64,000 nt of DNA from Oceanobacillus chungangensis (GCF_003369565.1 NZ_PIOD01000005.1:434001-498000), one strand, 5' to 3'. Shown: positions 1 through 9,456, counted from the stretch's first letter. The notes: generated by a model from the sequence alone, not told the origin. Made by a program: numbers and translations.

Positions 1-1
1 T

Positions 2-961
2 TATCCTGATTCATTTCACGAGGTAACAGGTTCAATCGACGTAAATGATTTTACTCCTTATAAAGTTGCGGCTACTAGTATCGACGATAAGAACTATGGT
101 GTTCCTTTTGATACGGGTGCAACAGGATTATATGTGAGAACAGATTATTTAGAAGAGGCAGGGTACACGACAGAGGACTTACAGGATATCGATTGGAATG
201 AATATATTGAAATTGGTAAAAAGGTTAAAGAGGTAACTGGTAAGCATTTGATAACTAATGACCATAATGATTTCGGGATAATCCGAGTATTGATTCAATC
301 TGCTGGTTCATGGTATACGGAGGACGATGGTGTAACTATAAATATAGCCGATAATGAGGCTTTAAAGGCGGCATTTGAAGTATACAAGAATCTGGTAGAA
401 GCAGATCTAATGGCCGTTCATTCTGATTGGAACCAATTATTGGAGGCGGTTAACAGCGGGAGTGTAGCCTCATTACCAACAGGAAATTGGTTTACGCCGT
501 CTATTAAAGCGGAAGAATCACAATCTGGTAATTGGGCAGTGGTTCCGATCCCAAGCCTTCCAGGTGTAGAAGGTGCTACACATGCATCAAACTTGGGCGG
601 TTCTTCATGGTATGTGTTAAACATCGATGGTAAAGAAGAAGCCGTTGACTTTCTCACAAGTACATTTGGTTCAAATGTAGAGTTTTATCAAGAACTTGTA
701 AAGGAAATGGGTGCGATTGGTACTTACATCCCTGCAATGGAAGCTGGAGCCTATGAAATAAGTGATGAATATTTTGGTGGTCAGGAAATCTATAACGACT
801 TCACAAAATGGTCAGGGGAAATTCCAGAAGTAAATTATGGTCTTCACACATATGCAATTGATGACATATTAATTGTATCCATGCAGGAATATTTAAATGG
901 TGGGGATTTAGATAAAGTATTAGAGAATGCTCAAAAACAGGCAGAAACACAAATAAAATAG
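2..961 (+). CDS. Sugar ABC transporter substrate-binding protein (5' end outside window)
   Basis: Frame 2 is open from the first bases of the window, so the gene begins upstream; 319 residues are visible and the signal peptide and lipobox are missing. An ATG at 134 is internal, because residues upstream of it continue a typical family-1 solute-binding fold (a 'YGVPFDTGATGLYVRTD' stretch around the join, where a Tyr/Asp-rich hinge is usual). Such proteins are lipid-anchored outside the membrane and hand oligosaccharides to MalF/MalG-type permeases. Two permease genes and a GH4 alpha-galactosidase follow, so an alpha-galactoside such as melibiose or raffinose is the likely ligand (inference). 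A strong hairpin after the stop would favour excess binding protein over permease. Confidence 0.85.
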   Translation, partial: YPDSFHEVTGSIDVNDFTPYKVAATSIDDKNYGVPFDTGATGLYVRTDYLEEAGYTTEDLQDIDWNEYIEIGKKVKEVTGKHLITNDHNDFGIIRVLIQSAGSWYTEDDGVTINIADNEALKAAFEVYKNLVEADLMAVHSDWNQLLEAVNSGSVASLPTGNWFTPSIKAEESQSGNWAVVPIPSLPGVEGATHASNLGGSSWYVLNIDGKEEAVDFLTSTFGSNVEFYQELVKEMGAIGTYIPAMEAGAYEISDEYFGGQEIYNDFTKWSGEIPEVNYGLHTYAIDDILIVSMQEYLNGGDLDKVLENAQKQAETQIK

Positions 962-991
962 CCTTATTATTGCTGGCTTTTATTTTGAAGT

Positions 992-1060
992 AAGGACTCT
1001 GAAAACCTTTAATATTATCTATTAGTTAGTATACAAGCTAGATTTTCAGAGTCCTTTTAT
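992..1060 (+). terminator. Stem-loop between binding protein and permease genes
   Basis: A perfect 14-bp inverted repeat (AAGGACTCTGAAAA at 992-1005 and its complement at 1043-1056) encloses a 37-nt loop and is followed by a short T-rich stretch. It lies after the binding-protein stop and before the permease ribosome binding site. It probably acts as a partial terminator or 3' stabilising hairpin. The long loop lowers certainty. Confidence 0.6.
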
Positions 1061-1141
1061 TTGTAGATAACTGCAAATATTGTTGTCAACTAACTGCTTG
1101 GCTAAACCATAGTTTTTTCTAAAAAGTAAGGAGAGAGCTTT

Positions 1142-2062
1142 GTGGAAACCACTAATTTAAATAAAAGCATAAAACAAAAAAGTGAAAAATATAAATTTAA
1201 ACCTAAAAAGGGATTAATTGGTTGGATATTTATATTGATATCTGTGATTTTGATTTGTTTATTTTACTTTTACCCGATGCTTCAAGCATTATTGTTGTCA
1301 TTTCAATCAGGAGCAGGTGTGAATTTACAATTTGTTGGACTTGAGAATTATACTCGATTGTTTTCAGACCCTACATTCCTGGCAGCTTTATTTAACACAG
1401 TCATCTTTTTCCTAATTCAGGTACCATTCATGATTATTCTGGCCCTAATGTTTTCTGTTATGTTGAATAATAAAAAGTTAAAATTTAAAGGGCTATTTAG
1501 AACAGCAATATTTTTACCAGCTGTAACATCTCTTGTTGCATACTCTGTAATCTTTAAGTACCTGTTTAGCAATAACGGAATTATTAACACCATTCTAATG
1601 AATTTATCAATCATATCAGAACCTATTCTATGGATGTCAGATCCGTTTTGGGCAAAGATAGTTATTATTCTAGCGATAACATGGCGCTGGGTAGGCTACA
1701 ATATGATATTTTATCTTTCTGCACTTCAAAATGTAGATGAGTCTATTTATGAAGCAGCTAGGATGGATGGTGCATCTGCATTTCAACAGTTTTTCAAGAT
1801 TACAATTCCAATGCTTAAGCCAATAATATTATTTACTTCCATAACATCTACAATTGGTACACTTCAATTATTTGATGAGCCGATGAATATTACTGGCGGT
1901 GGCCCAGGAAATGCAACGTTAACTATATCCCAGTATATTTATGATCTATCATTTGAATATACACCAGATTTCGGATATGCTTCAGCAGTTTCGTTTGCAA
2001 TTGTTGTTATGATCGTTTTCTTCTCAATCATCCAGTTTAAGTTAGCAGGTGATAAAAAATGA
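1142..2062 (+). CDS. Sugar ABC transporter permease, MalF type
   Basis: A 306-residue integral membrane protein with about six hydrophobic segments; the first spans roughly residues 28-50. The cytoplasmic EAA loop that docks on the ATPase is visible as 'YEAARMDGASAFQQFFKITIP' split around residues 203-223. The GTG start at 1142 follows an AAGGAGA ribosome binding site at 1128-1134. The next permease overlaps it by the ATGA tetranucleotide, so the two are translationally coupled and should form a heterodimeric channel. The partner ATPase is not encoded nearby. Substrate is inferred from the downstream alpha-galactosidase. Confidence 0.9.
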   Translation: METTNLNKSIKQKSEKYKFKPKKGLIGWIFILISVILICLFYFYPMLQALLLSFQSGAGVNLQFVGLENYTRLFSDPTFLAALFNTVIFFLIQVPFMIILALMFSVMLNNKKLKFKGLFRTAIFLPAVTSLVAYSVIFKYLFSNNGIINTILMNLSIISEPILWMSDPFWAKIVIILAITWRWVGYNMIFYLSALQNVDESIYEAARMDGASAFQQFFKITIPMLKPIILFTSITSTIGTLQLFDEPMNITGGGPGNATLTISQYIYDLSFEYTPDFGYASAVSFAIVVMIVFFSIIQFKLAGDKK

Positions 2063-2883
2063 ATAAGCTTAAACAGATATCCGTATATGGCATATTAATA
2101 GTTTCATCAATTATTTCTATCTTTCCATTTTTCTTTATGATAGTGAGTGCGACTAACAAATCAGTGGATGTCAGTAGTGGGAAACTTCTCCCTGGAACAA
2201 ATTTATTTACTAATATTAAAAATCTCTTGGCAACTGTTGAAATCGGTCAAGCGTTACTGAATTCTGCAATCATCGCGGTTACTACTACGGTTCTTGCATT
2301 ATTAGTTGCTTCCTTAGCCGGTTATGGATTTGAAATATATCGAAGCAGAGCAAAGGATATCGTATTTAATATACTGCTTCTTTCTATGATGATTCCTTTT
2401 GCTGCTTTAATGGTTCCCTTATTTCGAATGTTTGGGACTATTTCCGAAATAGCTCCTGTAATAGGGATTGATACGTTAGCTTCTGTTGTTATACCAACAA
2501 TTACAACTGCTTTTCTTATTTTTTTCTTTAGACAAAACACTAAAATGTTTCCAAAAGAATTATTAGAAGCAGGAAGAATGGATGGAGTATCTGAATTGGG
2601 ACTATTCTTTCGTATTTACATCCCTACGATGAAGACGACTTATGCCGCAGCGGCAATCATTACTTTTATGAGCAGCTGGAATAATTACCTTTGGCCATTA
2701 GTTGTTTTACAATCGCCTAAAAACCAAACAATACCATTGTTAATATCAAGCTTAGGATCAAGTTATTCACCAGACTATGGTGTGATTATGCTTGCGATAG
2801 TAATTGCTACATTGCCTACAGCATTAATCTTTTTCTTCTTACAAAAGTATTTTGTTGCAGGTATGATGGGCTCTATTAAATAA
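2059..2883 (+). CDS. Sugar ABC transporter permease, MalG type
   Basis: A 274-residue permease with six predicted membrane segments and an EAA loop (LEAGRMDGVSELGLFFRIYI region, about residues 168-188). Its start codon overlaps the stop of the upstream MalF-type permease (ATGA at 2059-2062). The C-terminal 'VAGMMGSIK' resembles the usual MalG-type tail. With the upstream permease it should make the membrane channel for an alpha-galactoside importer. The GH4 gene follows 14 bp later, consistent with one transcript. Confidence 0.9.
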   Translation: MNKLKQISVYGILIVSSIISIFPFFFMIVSATNKSVDVSSGKLLPGTNLFTNIKNLLATVEIGQALLNSAIIAVTTTVLALLVASLAGYGFEIYRSRAKDIVFNILLLSMMIPFAALMVPLFRMFGTISEIAPVIGIDTLASVVIPTITTAFLIFFFRQNTKMFPKELLEAGRMDGVSELGLFFRIYIPTMKTTYAAAAIITFMSSWNNYLWPLVVLQSPKNQTIPLLISSLGSSYSPDYGVIMLAIVIATLPTALIFFFLQKYFVAGMMGSIK

Positions 2884-2897
2884 ACGGAGGCAAACAC

Positions 2898-4199
2898 ATG
2901 ACAAAAATTACATTTCTAGGTGCAGGAAGTACTATTTTTGCAAAAAATGTTTTAGGAGATGCGATGACAGTTCCCGCATTACAGGATTTTGAATTTGCTT
3001 TATTTGATATTGATCATGAGAGATTAAAAGAATCAGAGACTATGCTGAAAAATATCAAGAAGAATCTGGGGTCTACAGTCAATATCGTCTCATATACAGA
3101 TCGTAAAGAGTCGCTACGAAATGCAAAATATGTTATTAATGCTATTCAGGTCGGCGGTTATGATCCAAGTACAATTATTGACTTTGAAATCCCTAAGAAG
3201 TATGGTCTGCGCCAAACAATTGCAGATACAGTAGGTATAGGTGGAATTTTTAGGAGCTTACGAACAATCCCTGTCATGTTGGATTTTGCAAAAGACATGC
3301 AAGAAGTTTGTCCAGACGCATGGTTCTTAAATTATACAAATCCAATGGCTGCCTTGTCTGGAGCGATGCAAAGATACAGCGGGATAAAGACAGTAGGATT
3401 ATGTCATAGTGTACAGGTTTGCGCAGATCACTTATTAAGAGATTTGGATATGTCGACAGATAATTTACAGTGGAAAATTGCCGGAATAAATCATATGGCA
3501 TGGTTATTGGAGATTACTAGAAATGGAGAAGATCTGTATCCAGAAATCAAAAGAAGAGCGTTGGAGAAACAGAAGCGTACACATGATGATATGATTCGTT
3601 ACGAGCTTATGCAACGATTTGGTTACTATGTGACAGAGTCTTCCGAACATAATGCCGAATACCATCCATATTTCATAAAAAACAGATACCCAGAATTAAT
3701 AGAACGATTCAATATTCCTCTTGATGAGTATCCGCGTCGATGCATTAATCAAATAGAGGACTGGAAAAAGATGCGTGATGATCTATTAAATGACCAGAAT
3801 TTAACGCATAGCCGATCACATGAGTATGGTTCCTATATCATGGAAGCAATGGAGACGAATGTCCCGTTCAAAATTGGTGGTAACGTATTAAATACTGGCG
3901 GGTTAATTAGTAATCTTCCTGAAAAAGCAGTTGTAGAGGTTCCATGTTTAGTTGATGCAAGTGGAGTAACTCCTACATACGTTGGAGAATTACCGGAACA
4001 ATTAGCAGCTTTAAACCGAACAAATATTAACACACAGCTGCTTACGATTGAGGCTGCAATGACTAAGAAGAAAGAACATATATATCATGCAGCAATGTTG
4101 GATCCGCACACATCAGCAGAACTTTCAATCGATGATATTGTTGCATTATGTGATGATTTAATCGAAGCGCATGGAGATTGGTTACCTAAATATAAATGA
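2898..4199 (+). CDS. melA: Alpha-galactosidase, glycoside hydrolase family 4 (MelA-like)
   Basis: A 433-residue protein of normal GH4 length. The N-terminal Rossmann motif 'FLGAGSTIFAKN' binds NAD+. The 'LCHSVQ' segment near residue 169 carries the metal-binding Cys seen in GH4 enzymes, and 'NHMAW' near residue 198 the metal-binding His. GH4 enzymes cleave glycosides by an oxidation/elimination mechanism needing NAD+ and a divalent metal. The Cys-His-Ser context is the MelA alpha-galactosidase type, not the phospho-glucosidase type, and the accompanying ABC importer (no PTS) fits an unphosphorylated substrate. A GGAGG ribosome binding site precedes the ATG. Exact substrate is an inference. 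Confidence 0.85.
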   Translation: MTKITFLGAGSTIFAKNVLGDAMTVPALQDFEFALFDIDHERLKESETMLKNIKKNLGSTVNIVSYTDRKESLRNAKYVINAIQVGGYDPSTIIDFEIPKKYGLRQTIADTVGIGGIFRSLRTIPVMLDFAKDMQEVCPDAWFLNYTNPMAALSGAMQRYSGIKTVGLCHSVQVCADHLLRDLDMSTDNLQWKIAGINHMAWLLEITRNGEDLYPEIKRRALEKQKRTHDDMIRYELMQRFGYYVTESSEHNAEYHPYFIKNRYPELIERFNIPLDEYPRRCINQIEDWKKMRDDLLNDQNLTHSRSHEYGSYIMEAMETNVPFKIGGNVLNTGGLISNLPEKAVVEVPCLVDASGVTPTYVGELPEQLAALNRTNINTQLLTIEAAMTKKKEHIYHAAMLDPHTSAELSIDDIVALCDDLIEAHGDWLPKYK

Positions 4200-4222
4200 T
4201 TGAATATTAATAGGCATTATAA

Positions 4223-4250
4223 AAAGGCAGGGTGATAAAATCCTGCCTTT
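4223..4250 (+). terminator. Terminator-like hairpin after the alpha-galactosidase gene
   Basis: A 9-bp inverted repeat (AAAGGCAGG / CCTGCCTTT) with a 10-nt loop starts about 23 bp after the stop of the GH4 gene. Its T-tract is short, so it is a moderate intrinsic terminator for the first sugar operon. Confidence 0.6.
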
Positions 4251-4259
4251 GAAATGTTA

Positions 4260-4430
4260 GAGCTCTATTTGGGGTCAGGAGAGCTCCAAATAATGGATAA
4301 TAGCTCCAAATTTACTTGTGAACGCTCCGACTCTGACATATACGCTCCACTATGATTGTTGGATGCTCCGGCCTTGGCTATAAGAGCTCCACTTGATTTT
4401 TAGATGCTTCAACTCCAGTCACAAGCACTC
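4260..4430. repeat. 20-21 bp periodic GCTCC array (type A, copy 1)
   Basis: GCTC cores occur at 4262, 4283, 4303, 4324, 4344, 4365, 4386 and (as GCTT) 4406, a spacing of 21, 20, 21, 20, 21, 21 and 20 bp. Full units read GAGCTCC(A) followed by about 13 poorly conserved bases. The array fills the gap between the convergent alpha-galactosidase and HAD phosphatase genes. No open reading frame or hairpin explains the spacing. Function unknown; the same design recurs at five other loci in the window. Confidence 0.8.
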
Positions 4431-4486
4431 CATCCATCCAAACAATCCTACAAATTTCAAAATATCTCGGGAAGTGTCAGGCGCTA

Positions 4487-5311
4487 CTACAGAACCTTCA
4501 AAGGCTCCAACGCCAACTTCTCAATCACATAAGCAACTCCACTCTCATTATTGGTAAGAGTTACAAAATCAGCTGCTTCTTTAACTTCCGGAATAGCATT
4601 ACCCATTGCTACACCACATCCTGCGTACTTGATCATCGATAAATCATTTCCATTATCACCGATGCTCATTACTTCCTCTTGCTTAATCCCAAGCTGTTCC
4701 GCTAATCTTTTTACTGCGTTTCCTTTGCTTGCTTCTGGATGAACGAATTCAAGGAAATATGGGGAACTTTGAACAATCGTATACTGTTCATTTAGGTGCT
4801 CAGGAAGTGCTTCTATCGTCTGATTTAAGTTAACAGGCTTATCAATAAACATGATTTTCGGAATAGATAAATCAGTCGGTACATCGCTCACCTGACGATA
4901 AGCTAAAGGGATTTTATTTAAATACGATTCTAGAACCGTATATTCACTAATATTCGCGTTTGGCGTATACAGGCCATTTACGTCAAAGAAATGCATTGGT
5001 GAATTCAATTCAACACTTATATCGTGCAGCTTTACCAAATCATCATGTCCTAGCGATAATTGAGCTACAACGTCGTTGGTGTGCGTATCTTGCACGAACG
5101 CACCATTATATGCAATAGCGAAATCGCCTTCTTCGTCAAGGTTAAGAGCTTCAATATAGTTTCGCATGCCGCCAATCGGGCGACCTGAGCAGAGTACAAT
5201 TTTGATTCCTTGTCTTTTTGCTTCGTCTAAAGTCGATTTTACATCTTCAGGTACCTCGTGGTTGTCATTTAAAAGGGTCCCATCCATATCGATTGCAATT
5301 AATTTATACAT
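4487..5311 (-). CDS. Cof-type HAD-IIB family phosphatase
   Basis: The likely start is the ATG at 5311, preceded by GGAGAATAAAT, giving 274 residues; an upstream in-frame ATG at 5344 lacks a ribosome binding site. HAD motif I is 'DMDGTLL' with its nucleophile Asp near residue 8, and motif IV is 'SIGDNGNDLSMIKYAG' in the C-terminal quarter. The C2-type cap domain sits between. These soluble Mg2+-dependent enzymes dephosphorylate sugar phosphates or similar metabolites (YidA/Cof group). It stands alone, divergent from the sugar-sensing operon. The natural substrate cannot be read from sequence. Confidence 0.85.
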   Translation of the reverse strand: MYKLIAIDMDGTLLNDNHEVPEDVKSTLDEAKRQGIKIVLCSGRPIGGMRNYIEALNLDEEGDFAIAYNGAFVQDTHTNDVVAQLSLGHDDLVKLHDISVELNSPMHFFDVNGLYTPNANISEYTVLESYLNKIPLAYRQVSDVPTDLSIPKIMFIDKPVNLNQTIEALPEHLNEQYTIVQSSPYFLEFVHPEASKGNAVKRLAEQLGIKQEEVMSIGDNGNDLSMIKYAGCGVAMGNAIPEVKEAADFVTLTNNESGVAYVIEKLALEPLKVL

Positions 5312-5506
5312 ATTTATTCTCCATTCTCCATCTGATAGCTCCATTATACGATATCAACGGTAATTTATCATGCTATAGTTTGAGATTGCTAGTCTATAAC
5401 GTTCGGAAAGAATAAATGTAGTGAGCGAAACGAACGTTTCTCATGCGCAATCGAGCGACAGTCCAAAAGCACTACCCCCACACTCCCACTTCATGATAAA
5501 ATATAC

Positions 5507-5520
5507 GGAAAGCGCTACCA
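5507..5520 (+). promoter_or_regulatory. Possible CcpA cre site upstream of sugar-sensor operon
   Basis: GGAAAGCGCTACCA matches the cre consensus TGWNANCGNTNWCA at all but two fixed positions and lies 18 bp before the sensor ATG. An AT-rich TGATAAAAT extended -10-like element ends 5 bp upstream of it. Position over the transcript start would suit catabolite repression. Two mismatches make this tentative. Confidence 0.4.
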
Positions 5521-5538
5521 TGAAAGAAGGTGATCCAA

Positions 5539-6525
5539 ATGTCTGCCATTCAAAAGCGGGTTCTCTACACAATATCCATCGCTGTTTTCCTAACGAGCTT
5601 CACAGCTATGCTCTATTATGGCTACAAAACATTCTATATCCAAAGCGAATTTGCTAAGTCAAATAACTACACCTATCATTTCGCATTAATTGCTGAGGAA
5701 TCGGAGAATGAGTATTGGCGTTTAATCGAGCAGGGGGCGAGGCAGGCTGCTGAAGAGAATGCTATTTTCCTAGAATATGTAGCACCAAAACGGGCGGATA
5801 ATGAGCAGTTGCTTCGGCTGATGGACAGACTTATTGCTGCGAAGGTGGATGGGATTATTACACAAGGGGTAGAAGGTGAGCGTTTTGTTGACCTAGTACA
5901 TAAGGCGGTAGAGCGAGGGATACCGGTAATAACGATTGATACTGACGTGAAAAGCAGTGAACGGAATGCATATGTTGGGACAGACAACTTCTATGCGGGG
6001 CAGCTTGCAGGACGGACAATTATTGAGAATACGACGGGGGAGCAGTATGTGGGGATTGTGACTGGAAGGCTGGATGCGATTAATCAGCAACAGCGGATCG
6101 AAGGGTTGAAGCAGGAAATCGCGTCCCATCCTCGTATCGAGATCGTTGCGTTAATGGAATCGAATATTACCCGGATTGGTGCGACCCAGGCTACATATGA
6201 GCTCTTGAAGAAGCATCCGGAGATTAATGCGTTAGTTGGCACGAGTTCCCTAGATGGGATTGGTATGGTAAAGGGGCTTGAAGAAATTGCTCCAAATAAA
6301 GAGGTGTATATTACTGCTTTTGATGTGCTGCCAAGGACGCTTGACCTGATTCGCAGCAATAAAATCGATGCGACAATTGCACAGTATCCGATAGAAATGG
6401 GCAGTAAATCGGTTGAGGTAATGATTGAACTGCAGGAGCAGGTGCTGTTAAATAAGGAAGTTTTTACAGAAACGAGAATACTGGAAAAAGACGATGTACA
6501 GCAGTCGAGCGGTGTTACGAGATGA
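5539..6525 (+). CDS. Membrane-anchored sugar-binding protein of a three-component sensor
   Basis: A 328-residue protein with one N-terminal membrane helix (about residues 9-30) and no lipobox Cys, followed by a RbsB/LacI-type periplasmic-binding domain ('LIAEESENEYWRLIEQGAR', 'GIITQGVEG', 'VITIDTDV', 'GTDNFYAGQLAGR' stretches). The ATG at 5539 is chosen because AAAGAAGGTGATC, one base off a full anti-16S match, precedes it; an upstream GTG at 5530 lies inside that site. It overlaps the histidine kinase start by ATGA. In clostridial XylFII-LytS systems a comparable anchored binding protein presents sugar to the kinase, so it is probably a co-receptor and not a transporter subunit. Confidence 0.8.
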   Translation: MSAIQKRVLYTISIAVFLTSFTAMLYYGYKTFYIQSEFAKSNNYTYHFALIAEESENEYWRLIEQGARQAAEENAIFLEYVAPKRADNEQLLRLMDRLIAAKVDGIITQGVEGERFVDLVHKAVERGIPVITIDTDVKSSERNAYVGTDNFYAGQLAGRTIIENTTGEQYVGIVTGRLDAINQQQRIEGLKQEIASHPRIEIVALMESNITRIGATQATYELLKKHPEINALVGTSSLDGIGMVKGLEEIAPNKEVYITAFDVLPRTLDLIRSNKIDATIAQYPIEMGSKSVEVMIELQEQVLLNKEVFTETRILEKDDVQQSSGVTR

Positions 6526-7964
6526 GAACGATTCGTGGGAAACTAGTTGTCTACTTCTTTGTTTTTGTATTTCTATTTCAAATTACGGCAGTATCGATTT
6601 TTATTAGTTCTAATCAGTTAATGAAATCTTATAATGATAGCTTTGGAAGATTTTTATTATTGAATGCCATTTCACAAAAATCGTCTGAGCTCTATGAGCA
6701 CACGATGAAAATTGTAACAGACCGGGATGCGGAAAATGAGGATGAATATTACGTTACGAGAAAAGCATTACAAGCAGAAAAGGAGCGGCTGGCCAATACC
6801 TTTACAAATGCGAATGAAATCGAAATTAAAAATTACCTCAATATTATCGAAACATTCATATATGAAACAGAGCTTACAGTTGGATTTGTTTTGAGGGATG
6901 ACATTGAAAATTATACATCACATCTTGAGGAAACAAGAATTGCGTCTACCTATATCCAGGAGTCTGCCCTAGAAATACTAGATATGGAGTTAACCGATTA
7001 TCAGTCGTTTTATCATGATTTGCAAGAGCGGAATGAGAGCTTCTTCCTGTTCATTATTTTCCTTTTCATTTCGACAATCCTGTTGGCGATTTTCTTTGCA
7101 TTATGGTTTTCGAAAGGGATTACGAAGCCAATTGCTAAGTTATCCCATGCGGCACAGGAGGTTTCGAATGGTGACCTGCTTGGAAAGCAGATTGAAATTA
7201 AGTCAAATGATGAATTGAAATTGCTTGGAGATACGTTTAATAATATGCGGACAAGCATTCATGAGCTGGTGAGTGAAATCAAGGACCAGTCGGAGCTTGA
7301 CCAACTATTGAAGGATATGGAATTGAAGCATTTGCAAAATCAAATCAACCCGCATTTCCTATTTAATACGCTAAACACTATCTCGAAAATGGCGTACTTA
7401 GAGGATGCGAAGACGACATCAGGATTAATTGATTCGGTTGCGATGCTGCTTCGTCACAGCTTGGGACAGATTGATAAGCTTGTACCACTAAAAGAAGAGG
7501 TCTCAATTGTGAAGGATTATTTTCATATTCAAAAAGTGCGTTTTTCTGAGAGGATTCAATTTAATCTTAAGATTGATGCATCCTGTTTGGATATCGAAAT
7601 TCCACGTTTAACCTTGCAGCCACTAGTTGAAAATGCCTTTATCCATGGAATCGAAGAAAAGGAAGACGGTGGGACGATTATATTAGAAATCTATCAAACA
7701 GAACAAGAGGTCATTATCGAAGTGCAGGATGATGGCGTTGGAATGGAGCAGGAAAGGGTCGCAAGCTTATTATCTCTATCTACTAAAGAGGAAGCACATG
7801 TCGGCCATTCAACCGGAATTGGACTTACGAATGTCATCCGCCGGCTCCAGCTCCACTATCATCTGCAGGAAATAGTCGAAATTGAGTCTGCACCCAATGA
7901 AGGAACGACTATCCGCTTACGAATACCGAAAAGGAGGGATACCGATGCGAATCCTGTTAGCTGA
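6522..7964 (+). CDS. Sensor histidine kinase, YesM/LytS type
   Basis: A 480-residue kinase with a membrane helix near residues 10-31, an extracytoplasmic helical region of about 140 residues, and a second helix near residues 174-197. Next come a HAMP linker and a His_kinase domain whose phospho-acceptor is in 'NQINPHFLFNTLN' (His near residue 277). The HATPase domain has N box 'LVENAFIHG' near 367 and G box 'DDGVGM' near 404. Proteins of this class respond to extracellular sugars and phosphorylate AraC-type regulators. The start overlaps the upstream binding protein by 4 bp and the regulator gene starts inside its 3' end, so all three are coupled. Confidence 0.92.
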   Translation: MRTIRGKLVVYFFVFVFLFQITAVSIFISSNQLMKSYNDSFGRFLLLNAISQKSSELYEHTMKIVTDRDAENEDEYYVTRKALQAEKERLANTFTNANEIEIKNYLNIIETFIYETELTVGFVLRDDIENYTSHLEETRIASTYIQESALEILDMELTDYQSFYHDLQERNESFFLFIIFLFISTILLAIFFALWFSKGITKPIAKLSHAAQEVSNGDLLGKQIEIKSNDELKLLGDTFNNMRTSIHELVSEIKDQSELDQLLKDMELKHLQNQINPHFLFNTLNTISKMAYLEDAKTTSGLIDSVAMLLRHSLGQIDKLVPLKEEVSIVKDYFHIQKVRFSERIQFNLKIDASCLDIEIPRLTLQPLVENAFIHGIEEKEDGGTIILEIYQTEQEVIIEVQDDGVGMEQERVASLLSLSTKEEAHVGHSTGIGLTNVIRRLQLHYHLQEIVEIESAPNEGTTIRLRIPKRRDTDANPVS

Positions 7965-9375
7965 AGATGAATTAATTGAGCGAAAAGCAATGCGAAAATT
8001 TATCGAGGAAAATTTTCCGGACATCGAGGTGGTTGCAGAAGCAGAAAATGGCAGGAAAGCAATTGAATTAGCTGCGAAAAAAAGCCCAGACGTTATGTTC
8101 ATGGATATCAGGATGCCAGGAATCAATGGATTGGAGGCAATTGAAAAAATTAACACGGAAAATCCTGCAATCAAGTTTATCCTAGTATCCGCTTATGATT
8201 CCTTCGATTATGCAAAAGAAGCGATGCGTTTTGGTATCAAGGATTATATTTTAAAACCAGGGAGGAAGGAGGAAATCGTTAAGGCTATATTGCGTGTGCA
8301 AAAAGAAATCGAAGCAGAGAAAATGCAGCAGCAAGAAAGAATCCAAGCACTCGGCTTAAGGAATGAACGATTTATTACCGAGCTTATGCATGCGCCACTT
8401 CAGGAGTCGACTTTAATGATGCAAAAAGATTTATTCCCTAAAATACAAAGCGGCTGTTTTTTTGTCGTGAAGCATGGGGCAAAATTGGCAGTAGAAAATA
8501 GCCTGCAAAGCTTTGAAAAAGAAACAGACTCCCAATTTATTACTCATCAAGTTGAAGATATTATTGTAGTCTGTTTTCTAGCATCTACAATACTTCAGCG
8601 CTCAGATATATCGCAGGTTGCAAGAAGATTACAGCAAAAATTAGGGGATGCTGTCTATGTTGGCATTGGCTCACCAACGGCACTTTTTGTGGAGATGCCG
8701 AAATCCTATGAGGAAGCATATGAAGCATGTATGCAGCTTGCGGCAGATGGCAAGCGCCAGTACGGATTTTTGACTAAGGGGAAATTCCAGCAAAGTGACG
8801 AAGATGTCATCACCAGAATCGAAGCAATTGTTGAAAAAGGACAGCAGGAAGAGACAAGCCGATTGTTTCAAAAGTATCAGGACAAGCTCACATCAGCCGA
8901 TAAAGAGGATTTGTATATACGGTTAAAAAATGGACTTATATCACGTAATATTGCCCCTCCAGCTATTTCCTTTTCTTCGATTAAAGCGAATCAAGATTGG
9001 TACACATACCTCCATTTATGCTCTAGCAAAATGAGGGAATATTATCAGTCGAAGTCGTTTATGGAGCAAGCGAAGAAATTTATTCATACACATTCTCAAG
9101 AGGCGATTACATTGGAAAATGCTGCGGCATCTGTGAATTTAAGTGCGAGTTATTTTTCTAATGTGTTTAAGCAAGAGTTTGGGATGAATTTTATCGAGTA
9201 TTTGACAATGATTCGAATGCAGAAGGCAAAGGGATTGATTGAGGAAAATGTTTATTCATTAAAAGAAATCAGTTTCATGGTTGGCTATAAGGACCCGAAT
9301 TATTTTAGTCGTGTATTTAAAAAATATTATAAGGAATCGCCGAAGCAGTTTCAGCAAGCAATCTTAAGAAAGTGA
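7945..9375 (+). CDS. Response regulator, YesN type (receiver plus AraC DNA-binding domain)
   Basis: The start is the ATG at 7945, preceded by AAGGAGG at 7930-7936 inside the kinase gene; an upstream in-frame ATG at 7882 would add 21 residues that are not receiver-like. The receiver domain opens 'MRILLAEDELIERKAM', has its phospho-acceptor Asp54 in 'FMDIRMPG' and the conserved Lys in 'YILKPG'. A central region of about 250 residues has no clear assignment. The final 100 residues form a double helix-turn-helix AraC domain ('SASYFSNVFKQEFG' and 'VGYKDPNYFSRVFKKYY'). It probably activates the adjacent importer, whose promoter begins about 55 bp downstream. Confidence 0.92.
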   Translation: MRILLAEDELIERKAMRKFIEENFPDIEVVAEAENGRKAIELAAKKSPDVMFMDIRMPGINGLEAIEKINTENPAIKFILVSAYDSFDYAKEAMRFGIKDYILKPGRKEEIVKAILRVQKEIEAEKMQQQERIQALGLRNERFITELMHAPLQESTLMMQKDLFPKIQSGCFFVVKHGAKLAVENSLQSFEKETDSQFITHQVEDIIVVCFLASTILQRSDISQVARRLQQKLGDAVYVGIGSPTALFVEMPKSYEEAYEACMQLAADGKRQYGFLTKGKFQQSDEDVITRIEAIVEKGQQEETSRLFQKYQDKLTSADKEDLYIRLKNGLISRNIAPPAISFSSIKANQDWYTYLHLCSSKMREYYQSKSFMEQAKKFIHTHSQEAITLENAAASVNLSASYFSNVFKQEFGMNFIEYLTMIRMQKAKGLIEENVYSLKEISFMVGYKDPNYFSRVFKKYYKESPKQFQQAILRK

Positions 9376-9430
9376 AGGAAAACGTAAAAAATTACAGGAG
9401 ATACTGCGGATAAGTAGGTGTTAAGTCCTT

Positions 9431-9456
9431 TATAATGGATTATGAAAGCGGTATCA
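9431..9456 (+). promoter_or_regulatory. Promoter -10 with overlapping cre operator, sugar importer operon
   Basis: TATAAT lies at 9431-9436 and TGAAAGCGGTATCA at 9443-9456 matches every fixed position of the cre consensus TGWNANCGNTNWCA. The operator would sit over the transcription start, the usual place for CcpA repression. No good -35 is visible at 17 bp, as expected where an AraC-type activator such as the adjacent YesN-like regulator recruits polymerase. Confidence 0.65.
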
